In this document: piece after piece, positions 37,196 to 44,854 of the stretch
Layout of the letters: each line of letters opens with the position of its first letter
How positions within the stretch are numbered: the first letter of the stretch is position 1
From: Amarolinea aalborgensis
GTDB taxonomy: Bacteria > Chloroflexota > Anaerolineae > SSC4 > Amarolineaceae
Direction: 5' to 3'
DNA length: 64,000 nt
Assembly: GCF_900491745.1 (NCBI RefSeq)
Contig: NZ_UETR01000010.1
Location: 62,001-126,000 of the forward strand
Position numbers and translations under genes: made by a program
The notes under the pieces: model-generated
The model's input: only the letters and a program-made list of their open reading frames with translations
Told to the model about the DNA's origin: nothing
The model's database searches: none

Positions 37196-38032
37196 TTACG
37201 AGAGCACAGCCGCCAGTTCCTCGTAATCCGCGCCGCCGGTCAGGCCGAGGAAGATGTCCTCCAGGGAGCCGCTGGCGCCGCCGGCGCGCAGCTCCTCCAT
37301 CGTGCCCACAGCGATGATTTCGCCCTTGTTGATGATGGCAACTCGGTCACACATGCGTTCGGCAATTTCCAGGATGTGCGTGGAGAAAAAGACAGCGTTG
37401 CCGCGGTCGGCAATTTGCCGCAGCAGGGCCTTGATCAGCCGCGCCGACTTGGGATCCAGCCCCACGGTCGGCTCATCCAGGAAGAGCACCTGCGGGTTGT
37501 GGATGAGCGCGCCCGCCAGAGCCATCTTCTGCTGCATGCCGTGGCTGTAGCCTTCGAGTAAATCGCCCGCGGCCTCTTCCAGGTCGAAGAGCTTGAGCAG
37601 CTCCGCGGCGCGCGTCTCTAACTGCGCCGATGGCACCCGGTAGAGGCGGCCCATGAAGCGTAGAAATTCCCAGGCGTTGAGCTTGCCGTACAGGTTGGGC
37701 GTGTCTGGCACGTAGCCAATGCACGATTTGGCCTGGATGGGCTGGGCCTGAATGTTGTAGCCGCAGATGCGCGCGGTGCCGGCGGTTGGAGTCAAGAGAC
37801 CGGTCAGCATTTTGATCGTGGTGGTCTTGCCCGCGCCATTCGGCCCCAGGAAGCCCATGATCTCGCCTTCACGCACCTGCAGATTGACGCCTTTAACCGC
37901 TTCCAGCGGTCCGTACGTTTTGCGCAGGCCAATCGCCTCCACCGCGATTCCCGCACCGTCGGGTAGGCGAGCAGAGGCGCCATTCGTGTGTGTGGTTGCT
38001 ACGAATGTCATGGCCGGATCGAATCCCAACAT
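37196..38032 (-). CDS. ABC transporter ATP-binding protein
   Basis: This 278-residue ATPase drives the adjacent ABC-2 permease. It has GFLGPNGAGKTTTIKML (Walker A), YSHGMQQKMALAGAL (signature, with GMQQK in place of GGQ), QVLFLDEPTVGLD (Walker B) and STHILEIAE (H-loop). The first 28 residues are a variable leader. GGAG lies five to eight bases before the ATG. It forms a two-gene exporter unit with the permease that follows. Confidence 0.92.
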   Translation of the reverse strand: MLGFDPAMTFVATTHTNGASARLPDGAGIAVEAIGLRKTYGPLEAVKGVNLQVREGEIMGFLGPNGAGKTTTIKMLTGLLTPTAGTARICGYNIQAQPIQAKSCIGYVPDTPNLYGKLNAWEFLRFMGRLYRVPSAQLETRAAELLKLFDLEEAAGDLLEGYSHGMQQKMALAGALIHNPQVLFLDEPTVGLDPKSARLIKALLRQIADRGNAVFFSTHILEIAERMCDRVAIINKGEIIAVGTMEELRAGGASGSLEDIFLGLTGGADYEELAAVLS

Positions 38033-38079
38033 GTCATCTCCATATCACCTTCTGACCACGCCGGTCAGGCAACCGGCGG

Positions 38080-38979
38080 CTAACGCAGCTGCGCGTAGGT
38101 CGTGCTCAAGGCCAGGCCGATGAAGATCAGCGTGACCAGACTGAAGAGGGGGAAGATGCCGGTAAACAAGAAAACGGTTGCGTTGCCCACGAGCACGCCG
38201 AGCAAAATCCCGCCGAAAGCGACCGCCCACAAGTAGCGGCCGCGCCGGCGATTGATGGCGCGGCGAATCAACCCGGCCAGGGCGCTCCCGGCGGCCGTAC
38301 CGATCAAGACGGCAATCCAGAGGCCAAAGAAGCCCATGCCCCCCAGCAGAAGTCCAGCCAGGGGCGAAGCAATGGCGCACACGATGAAGCCGACGCCAAA
38401 CGCAATCGGATAGTCGAGCGATTCCGCATTGAAGTAGACTGCCTGCTGTCCCGCGATGCACTCCTTGCAGCGATACCCCACATCGGTCAGCCGCACACAA
38501 TTTACGCACATGGGGCGGTTGCACTTGTTACAGCGCAGCATGGTTTCCACGCGGGGATGGTTGGTGCAGAAGATCCGCTCTTCCGCGTCCGCCTCAACGA
38601 CTGCTGGCGCGCTCTGAGAGCCGACTGCGGCCGCGACGGGCGCCAGGCGTTGATTGGCCTGTGCAATCAAGCGGCCCAGGCCGGCATCGGAAGACGGCTC
38701 CTCAACCTGCGTATCGCGCTTGACAGGAATTTGGCTGCGCCTGCGCAGGAGGTCTATGCCGGCCAGCGCTTCGGCATTGGCCGGGTCAAGGCGCAGCGCC
38801 TGCATGAAGCAGGTGCGCTTGTCCTCGGCGCTGCTGACCACGCCAGCCAGCCCCAGCCACGCTTCGACGTTGCCCGGCGCTTCGGCCAGGGCCTCTTCGT
38901 ACAACCGGCGCGCCTGATCTCCCTCTCCCACCCGCGCCGCGGCCGAAGCACGCGCCAATTTCTCTGCCACTGTCTCCAT
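38080..38979 (-). CDS. TPR / B-box-like zinc / membrane protein
   Basis: This protein of about 299 residues has two TPR-like helical repeats (residues 1-75, ARRLYEEALAEAPGNVEAWLGLAGV). A linker and a zinc-binding module follow at about 138-180, CTNHPRVETMLRCNKCNRPMC..CVRLTDVGYRCKEC, with the C/H spacing of a B-box. After that come four hydrophobic segments: GFIVCAIASPLAGLLLGG, LWIAVLIGTAAGSALAGLI, YLWAVAFGGILLGVLVG and LFTGIFPLFSLVTLIFIGLAL. The membrane part resembles small channel-like DUFs, but I cannot name it. A GTG three bases upstream of the ATG at 38979 is the alternative start. Confidence 0.75.
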   Translation of the reverse strand: METVAEKLARASAAARVGEGDQARRLYEEALAEAPGNVEAWLGLAGVVSSAEDKRTCFMQALRLDPANAEALAGIDLLRRRSQIPVKRDTQVEEPSSDAGLGRLIAQANQRLAPVAAAVGSQSAPAVVEADAEERIFCTNHPRVETMLRCNKCNRPMCVNCVRLTDVGYRCKECIAGQQAVYFNAESLDYPIAFGVGFIVCAIASPLAGLLLGGMGFFGLWIAVLIGTAAGSALAGLIRRAINRRRGRYLWAVAFGGILLGVLVGNATVFLFTGIFPLFSLVTLIFIGLALSTTYAQLR

Positions 38980-39086
38980 CACTCATTTCACCTTTTATCA
39001 TCTGCCTTGCTATGACTCAGCTTGAAACTCGTTACTGCTCATCCTATTCCTGCCGCACTCGATACTTTGCACATTGCCCATAATAC

Positions 39087-39956
39087 TTACACATTCCACT
39101 TCAGCCGATCGAGCAGCGTCTTGTAGAAATAGCTACGCGCCCGCAGGCGGATGAAACGCGCCACATTGGGACTGGAGGTGACCATGACAATGTCCCCGTT
39201 ACGCAGGTCAATCTCGAACTGCCCATCCACCGTTAGAATGGCCTGATGATCGGTGAAGACCTGCATGTTGACCGTCGCTCCCTGCGCCATCACAATCGGC
39301 CGATCGAAGCTAAGATGGGGAGCAATGGGCACAAGCAGGATGTTCTTCAATTCCGGGGGCAGAATCGGCCCGCCGGCGGCGAGGGCGTAGCCGGTGCAGC
39401 CGGTAGCCGTAGCCACGATCAGGCCGTCGGCGGCAAAGGTCGTGACGTAGCCCTCATCAAGCGAGGTGGCGATGCGCACGATGCGCGCCAGGCTGCCGCG
39501 GCTGACCACGGCGTCGTTCAGCGCTTCGTAGTGATGATCGTGCGGGTTGTCGTTGGCGTCGTGTTTGACCGAGACATCAAGCATCATGCGTTCTTCAACC
39601 CAGTAGTTGCCGGCCAGCAGCTGCTCTATCGGCTCGTTCCAGTGCTCAGGCTGAATTTCGGCTAGAAAACCCAGGCGTCCCAGCTTGACGCCGATCATGG
39701 GCACGTGGAAACGCGCGCCCAGGCGCGCGGCGCGCAGCATGGTGCCGTCGCCGCCCAGGGTGACGAGCAGATCGAGCTCCTGCACATGAGCGCTGATTTC
39801 TTGTTCTTCCCAGGCCGAAAAGAGCGATGGTTGGCACCCCTGGCGCTGCAGCACCCCGGCGATTTGCTCGGCCAGCGGAAGCGCCTCCGGTTTCTTGGGG
39901 TGATGCAAGATGCCGATGCGTTGGAAGGATGGATTCGTGACTGCGTGGTTTGCCAT
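39087..39956 (-). CDS. nadK: NAD kinase
   Basis: This 289-residue enzyme makes NADP from NAD and ATP or polyphosphate. The motif LVTLGGDGTMLRAARL (GGDG), the LGRLGFLAEIQPEHW segment, EALNDAVVSRGS (NDxxxxR-type), and VATATGCTGYALAAGGPILPPEL are all typical of NadK. The ATG at 39956 gives the normal length. The longer open frame to 40124 reads through a short tandem repeat upstream. Confidence 0.93.
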   Translation of the reverse strand: MANHAVTNPSFQRIGILHHPKKPEALPLAEQIAGVLQRQGCQPSLFSAWEEQEISAHVQELDLLVTLGGDGTMLRAARLGARFHVPMIGVKLGRLGFLAEIQPEHWNEPIEQLLAGNYWVEERMMLDVSVKHDANDNPHDHHYEALNDAVVSRGSLARIVRIATSLDEGYVTTFAADGLIVATATGCTGYALAAGGPILPPELKNILLVPIAPHLSFDRPIVMAQGATVNMQVFTDHQAILTVDGQFEIDLRNGDIVMVTSSPNVARFIRLRARSYFYKTLLDRLKWNV

Positions 39957-39997
39957 GAGCGGTATTGTATCAGACACGTCATGGGGGGTCAAGCGGA

Positions 39998-40062
39998 AAT
40001 GCTGAACGCTGAATGCTGAACGCTGAATGAGGAACGCTGAATGAGGAACGCTGAATGAGGAA
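39998..40062. repeat. Degenerate short tandem repeat upstream of nadK
   Basis: Units such as GCTGAACGCTGAATG and GGAACGCTGAATGA recur four to five times with small changes. It lies between nadK and the upstream oxidoreductase gene. No ORF through it is credible. Confidence 0.7.
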
Positions 40063-40087
40063 TGGTGATGGGTTTGACATTCAGAAT

Positions 40088-41110
40088 TCAGAGTTGATGA
40101 AACGCGTCTGCCACGCCGCGCCAATAGGCATCCTGCTGTCCGGGGACAAACGGCACGTAGTAATTGATGCGGTCGAGCAGGCCGGCATAGCGCTGCTGAA
40201 TCCGGCCGGCCAGCTCATCCGGCGCGCCGCTCACCGCGAAGACATCCAGCATCTCATCCGTCACCAGCGCGGCCATTTCCTGCCACTGCTGGCGCGCAGC
40301 CAGCATCCCCAACTTTTCCGCGGTGTCCAGCCAGCCGTGTATTTCCATCACGCTGTGGTAACTGGGCGTGGACGCATAGAAGGCGATCTGCGAACGCGTC
40401 GCCTGGCGGGCGGCGGCCATCGCCTCAGCATCCGGGCCGGTAATGACGAAGATCGAGCTGGAGAGGCTGATGTCGCCGCGCGCGCGCCCGCTCCGCTCCA
40501 GGCCGATGGCGATGTTAGGCAGCGTGACCTCTTGCAGGTACTTGACGGTGTGAAACGGATGGACATGAAAACCTTCGCACAGCTCACCCGCCAGTTGACA
40601 CAACCCCTTGTTGACGCCGGCAATGTAGATCGGGATGCGGGGGTGCTCAATCGGGCCGGGATTGAAGAAAGGCGACATTAAGGTCAGTTTGTAGTATTCG
40701 CCCCGAAAATTGAGGCGCGCGCCCGTCTGCCAGCAGTTCCACAGCGCGCGCATGCCCAGGATCATCTCACGCAGCCGCGCCGTGGGTGAATCCCATGTCA
40801 TCCCGAAGCGGCGTTCGATGTGCGCTTTGACCTGCGTGCCCAGGCCCAGGATGAAGCGCCCGTGCGAAAGCGCCTGCAAATCCCACGCCGTGTAGGCCAG
40901 CTCCGCGGGGCTGCGCGAAAATGCAACCGCGATGGCCGTTCCCATCTCGATGCGCTGCGTGTGCTCGGCGGCCAGGACCAGCGGCAAGAAAGCATCATGC
41001 TGCGTCTCGGCCGTCCACAGGCCATCGAAACCCAGGTCTTCGGCCGTGCGCGCGGCAACGCCTGCGTCCTGCAAACCATGCTCATACGACAAAACCACAT
41101 CAATTTTCAT
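40088..41110 (-). CDS. F420-dependent LLM-class oxidoreductase
   Basis: This 340-residue luciferase-like TIM-barrel enzyme most resembles the F420-using subgroup. It reads IDVVLSYEHGLQDAGVAARTAEDLGFDGLWTAETQHD, IEMGTAIAVAFSRSPAELAYTAWDLQALSHGRFILGLGTQVKAHIERRFG, and IPIYIAGVNKGLCQLAGELCEGFHVHPF. The substrate is not predictable. F420 itself is not proven, since FMN members look similar. The ATG at 41110 follows GGAGAG. It is downstream of the DUF2723 gene with 22 bases between them. Confidence 0.87.
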   Translation of the reverse strand: MKIDVVLSYEHGLQDAGVAARTAEDLGFDGLWTAETQHDAFLPLVLAAEHTQRIEMGTAIAVAFSRSPAELAYTAWDLQALSHGRFILGLGTQVKAHIERRFGMTWDSPTARLREMILGMRALWNCWQTGARLNFRGEYYKLTLMSPFFNPGPIEHPRIPIYIAGVNKGLCQLAGELCEGFHVHPFHTVKYLQEVTLPNIAIGLERSGRARGDISLSSSIFVITGPDAEAMAAARQATRSQIAFYASTPSYHSVMEIHGWLDTAEKLGMLAARQQWQEMAALVTDEMLDVFAVSGAPDELAGRIQQRYAGLLDRINYYVPFVPGQQDAYWRGVADAFHQL

Positions 41111-41132
41111 CACTCTTCTCTCCACGTCGCGT

Positions 41133-43406
41133 TTACTTCAAGGCCGCCAGGCGCTGCTGAACCTGCACGTTGTCCGGCTCTAGGGTCAAGGCAGCCTGCA
41201 AGGAGCGTCGCGCGCCGGCGACGTCGCCCTGGCCTTGCTGGGCCTCGGCCAGCAGCACGTAGGCCAGGGTGTAGGTGGGGTCAATGTGGGTTGCCAACTG
41301 CAGGTCGGACAGCGCCTCCGCCGAGAGGTTGGCGCGCGCGTGGAACGTGCCCCGGTTGACCGCCATGATGGCGTGGGCGCGGCGAATCTTGCGCGCCGGC
41401 TCATCCAGGAAGCGCCCGGTGGCCGTGGCTTCCAGAAACGGCGTCACGTTCCAGGTCAGCGGCGCCAGGGCCGGCGGCTGCGTGGGCGCCTGGGGCAGCA
41501 CGCGCAAGAGGATCCCGCCCGGCAGCGCCTGGCTGCTCAGGTCAACACCGAACTGGCGCAAATGCCCGAGGGCATCGGGTGTGGCGTAAACGGGGCGCGT
41601 GGCGAGTGCGGACGCCACCAGCGCCCGCCACAGCGCGGTGTAGCGCTGTTCGATCTCCGTGTCGCCGGCTGCCAGTTGATCAGACTCGAACTGACGCAGC
41701 TTAGCCAGAAAGGCTTCATGTTCCGCGGCCACGGGGGCCAGCAGCGTTGGTTGCGTCAGTTCGATCTGGCGGTGATACCACGGCCGGTTCTGGAAAAGCA
41801 GCACATCCACCACAGCCACATCCGGGCGCTGCTGGTTCACGAACTGCAGCGTCAGCAGCGGCGCGACCAACTGCCAGTCGCCGGTCAGGATCAAGCCATT
41901 AGGCCCGGCCTCGTCCAGCGCGTTCTGTGCATAGGTCGTTGGATAGGTGTAATGGCGATGATCGTCCTCGCGCCAATTCCAGGCCAGGGTGAGCAAGGGC
42001 AAGACCAGCAGACTGACCAGGATGGCGCGGCGCCAGGCGACCGGCGGCGGCGCCATCCGCGCCGCGCGTTCTGCATCGGACGCCGCGGGGCGCACATCCG
42101 CGCTCCGTCCCCCACGCGCAGGTGCGGGGCGACTGGTCTTTGGGCGATTGGGAGCGGCCGTGGCGCGGGCGCTTGGGTGCAGCCGCGCGGCGTCGCTGTC
42201 TTTGGCTGCGGGCTGCGCCGTCCCCATCGCCCAGGCGCTCAGCCAGCGCCAGGCCGCGGCCAGCCACAGCGTGGACACCAGGAAGGAAGCCAGGTAGTAG
42301 GCGTCGCGATCGTCGGCGATTTCGTAGATCACCGCATAGCTGACGCCGAAAATCGCAATGAGCAGCGTAAAGACTGTCAGGGCGCGGTCGCGGCGCCACA
42401 GCGCCCACACGCCGCCGAGCAGCAGCGGGACCGCCAGCGGCGTGAACTGCTGCGCCCACAGGAGCAAGCCCGCGCCCAGCTCCCGCGCCATGCTGGCCGG
42501 CGTGCCGCTGAACAAATTGACGCGGTACTGCTTGCCGGTCACATGCCACCACAGGCGCTCCAGGTTGTGCGGATCGCCCCAATTCAGCAGCGGATCCTGC
42601 GCTGCGCGCCAGGGCAAATAGAGGTAGATCAGCGCGCCCAGGGCCAGCGCCAGCGCACTGAGCACGATCAGCGACCCGCTCAGACCGCGGCGGTTGATCC
42701 ACAGCCAAAAGAGGATGGCGGGGGCCAGCAGGCCGATCGTGAGGTTGTGATTGCCCAGGGCCAGGCCGTAGATCAGCGCGGCCAGGATGAGCCAGCGCCC
42801 GGCTGCGCGCGGCCCGGCCAACTCGCCCTGCTGTACACGCTGGCGCCAGACCAGCAAGAGCCATAGAATGGTCGCGACCAGGAAAACATGCAGGCTGTAG
42901 ACTTCGGCCACGACGCTCCATGACCAGAGCGTGCGCGAGACCGCAAAGAGGATCGTGACCGCGACGGCAATCCACACCGCCGGAAGCCAGAGACCAGAAA
43001 CGCGGAGATCGCCATTGATTCCCGGCTTCTGATCTCTGGCTTCTGGCGGCGCGCTCAGCAGCGCCGCGCGCAGAAGCAGGTAAGTCATGACCACGGCGGC
43101 CGCGCCCCACCAGGCTGACATGGCGTTGAGGCGCTGAGGCACGCTGCCTACCGGCAGCAAATGACTGGTCAGCCAGCCCAGCACGACCCACAAGGGAAAA
43201 CCTGGCGCATGCGCCACCCCGGGCAACCAGGCAGCCAGGATCAACTCACCGCTGTCGGTGGGTGGAATACTGGGGGTCAGCGTTGCCAGGTAAAGCGCGA
43301 ACGCGCCGATGCCCAGGGCGAGCGCGGTGAGGTAGGGATGGCGGTTGATGCGTTGGGCCGCATCGGCCAGTCGCTCAGCCGGCGTCGGTCGCGTCGGCAC
43401 TGACAT
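41133..43406 (-). CDS. DUF2723 membrane protein (GT-C-like) with C-terminal TPR
   Basis: This 757-residue protein has a first helix at about 25-45, then PSIPPTDSGELILAAWLPGVAHAPGFPLWVVLGW. That is the DUF2723 signature, with an acidic motif in the first external loop as in GT-C glycosyltransferases. About ten more hydrophobic segments follow to about residue 450. A soluble part (470-690) and a TPR-like tail (ALSDLQLATHIDPTYTLAYVLLAEAQQGQGD, ARRSLQAALTLEPDNVQVQQRLAAL) end it. A role in protein or lipid glycosylation is inferred. Its start lies inside the end of the upstream gene. Confidence 0.85.
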   Translation of the reverse strand: MSVPTRPTPAERLADAAQRINRHPYLTALALGIGAFALYLATLTPSIPPTDSGELILAAWLPGVAHAPGFPLWVVLGWLTSHLLPVGSVPQRLNAMSAWWGAAAVVMTYLLLRAALLSAPPEARDQKPGINGDLRVSGLWLPAVWIAVAVTILFAVSRTLWSWSVVAEVYSLHVFLVATILWLLLVWRQRVQQGELAGPRAAGRWLILAALIYGLALGNHNLTIGLLAPAILFWLWINRRGLSGSLIVLSALALALGALIYLYLPWRAAQDPLLNWGDPHNLERLWWHVTGKQYRVNLFSGTPASMARELGAGLLLWAQQFTPLAVPLLLGGVWALWRRDRALTVFTLLIAIFGVSYAVIYEIADDRDAYYLASFLVSTLWLAAAWRWLSAWAMGTAQPAAKDSDAARLHPSARATAAPNRPKTSRPAPARGGRSADVRPAASDAERAARMAPPPVAWRRAILVSLLVLPLLTLAWNWREDDHRHYTYPTTYAQNALDEAGPNGLILTGDWQLVAPLLTLQFVNQQRPDVAVVDVLLFQNRPWYHRQIELTQPTLLAPVAAEHEAFLAKLRQFESDQLAAGDTEIEQRYTALWRALVASALATRPVYATPDALGHLRQFGVDLSSQALPGGILLRVLPQAPTQPPALAPLTWNVTPFLEATATGRFLDEPARKIRRAHAIMAVNRGTFHARANLSAEALSDLQLATHIDPTYTLAYVLLAEAQQGQGDVAGARRSLQAALTLEPDNVQVQQRLAALK

Positions 43407-43740
43407 CCTCTTCCTCGCTGAACGTATCGTCCAGGCTAAACTCGGTGCTCAGAAGGGCAAACGCGTCATCGGCGAAGTCGCGCGGCACCACCACGCGCAC
43501 TCGGCCCAGGGGGACGCTGGGCACGGGGAAGAGACTGGTGCCCATGCTTTCATATTGTAAAGCCGATGGGATGCCTGCGCTCTCCAGTCTACCCTGGATC
43601 ACCTCGGCTGTAAGTTCACCAGCCGTTTCGGCTACCAAAACTAATGCGTCAGACTCGCGATCCCGCAGCTCTCCTGACTGGTGAGACTCCGCCGCGCCGA
43701 CGTCTGTCGCCTGGCTGTCGTCTTGCTCTGGATGGTTCAT
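43375..43740 (-). CDS. DUF2007-like small protein
   Basis: This 121-residue soluble protein has the core LVLVAETAGELTAEVIQGRLESAGIPSALQYES..VRVVVPRDFADDAFALL. That is the beta-alpha-beta pattern of the putative signal-transducing DUF2007 family, related to GlnB-like folds. The ends are acidic (DTFSEEEDVSADATDAG). AGGAGAG precedes the ATG at 43740. The end overlaps the DUF2723 gene by 32 bases, so the two are probably coupled. Confidence 0.7.
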   Translation of the reverse strand: MNHPEQDDSQATDVGAAESHQSGELRDRESDALVLVAETAGELTAEVIQGRLESAGIPSALQYESMGTSLFPVPSVPLGRVRVVVPRDFADDAFALLSTEFSLDDTFSEEEDVSADATDAG

Positions 43741-43761
43741 GGTTGCTCTCCTGGCGCTATT

Positions 43762-43788
43762 GTAACGCAATCCGCCGGATTGCGCTAC
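43762..43788. repeat. Palindrome CGCAATCCGCCGGATTGCG, copy 1
   Basis: CGCAATCCG and CGGATTGCG flank a single C and form a near-perfect palindrome with outer GTA/TAC. The core recurs at 47105-47126. It lies between the PhnD-like and DUF2007-like genes. Confidence 0.65.
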
Positions 43789-43804
43789 TTGGCGCCTGTG
43801 TAAA

Positions 43805-44605
43805 TCACAATGGGAGCTGGCCGGCGTGGCGCAGCATGGCCCGAATCGGATCGTAGTCGCTGTCGCTGACGGCGGCAAAGCGCGCCACGGATGCCTGCCG
43901 CAGGATGGTTTGGCCCAGGGCATCGGCGTGCATGGTGATCAGGGCGTCGGTCATGGCCCGGCGCAGGGCGCGTGGAACGGACTGGTGGACGACCCACGGC
44001 GGCATGGGGCTGGGGCCGAGCGTGGTAATGATGCGCAGCTGCGCAGCCAGGGCCGGTTCCTGGGCAGTAAGCATGTCCAGGACTGTGCTGTCAATGGCCG
44101 ATGCGTCCGCCGCTCCGGAAAGGATCAACGCCAGGGAGCGCTGGTGCGCGCCAGACGCGAAGACGCGGCCGAAAAAAGCGCTGGTTTCGCCCAGGGTTGC
44201 CAGATGATAGCGCACGACATGGTATCCCGAATGGGAGTGCGGCTCGTTGTACGTCCACACCGCGCCGCGCAGATCGGCGAACGTCGCATAGGGCCGATCG
44301 GCGCGCACCACCACGTCGGAGAAGTAGATCGGGCGGTCGAGATAGCGCGGCGCCGCCATGACTGGCGCGGCCAGCAGGATCAGCGGCGCGTGCGTTTGAT
44401 CTATCATCTGCACATAGGGCGCGCCGCAAATCCAGCCCGCCTGAATCTCCCCGGTTTGCAGGCGATCCTCGCGCGCCTGCCAGGGGATTTGCAGCTCGCA
44501 GTGCACTGTCAGCCCCAGCCGCGCGCGCAGCAAAGCCGCCACACCTTCGACGAGGGCATCGGCAATCGGCGCCTGGCAGGAAGTCAGCGTGATGGCTGGC
44601 AGCAT
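43805..44605 (-). CDS. PhnD-like phosphate/phosphonate-binding protein without signal peptide
   Basis: This 266-residue protein fits the periplasmic binding-like fold type 2 family of PhnD. It reads ARLGLTVHCELQIPWQAREDRLQTGEIQAGWICGAPYV, DVVVRADRPYATFADLRGAVWTYNEPHSHSGYHVVRYHL and SGAADASAIDSTVLDMLTAQEP. These proteins bind oxyanions for ABC import. There is no signal peptide or lipidation Cys after the ATG, and no ABC genes are next to it, so it may act inside the cell as a sensor or enzyme-like protein. The gene is divergent from the PA14 lipoprotein. Confidence 0.8.
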   Translation of the reverse strand: MLPAITLTSCQAPIADALVEGVAALLRARLGLTVHCELQIPWQAREDRLQTGEIQAGWICGAPYVQMIDQTHAPLILLAAPVMAAPRYLDRPIYFSDVVVRADRPYATFADLRGAVWTYNEPHSHSGYHVVRYHLATLGETSAFFGRVFASGAHQRSLALILSGAADASAIDSTVLDMLTAQEPALAAQLRIITTLGPSPMPPWVVHQSVPRALRRAMTDALITMHADALGQTILRQASVARFAAVSDSDYDPIRAMLRHAGQLPL

Positions 44606-44676
44606 GGGTATACCTTTGGCTTGACGAAATTGGTCTCATTCATGGCAATTTCCAGAACAAATGCTTCGACCTCGAG

Positions 44677-44704
44677 ATTCTAGCATGTTGCCGCCGCGCG
44701 GCAA
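44677..44704 (-). promoter_or_regulatory. Promoter candidate for the PhnD-like gene
   Basis: On the minus strand TTGCCG (44704-44699) and TAGAAT (44682-44677) are separated by 16 bases. They are about 70 bases upstream of the start. The 249-base divergent gap holds nothing else that I can identify. Confidence 0.4.
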
Positions 44705-44854
44705 ATGAGCCGGCTTGAGGCGCGCCCGGGCCTCCCATTCCGATGGGAACTTGTCGCGCCGGTCATCCGTCCCATCAGTGAAAACCGACGTGCGCATGCC
44801 GCGAGAGCCAGCCCGCGGCGTCTGCCATGCGCCAAACCGGTAGGAGGGGGAAAG

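Noticed and set aside
39998..40124. N-terminal extension of NAD kinase
   Set aside because: The residues come from a degenerate tandem repeat, and the ATG at 39956 gives the normal family length.
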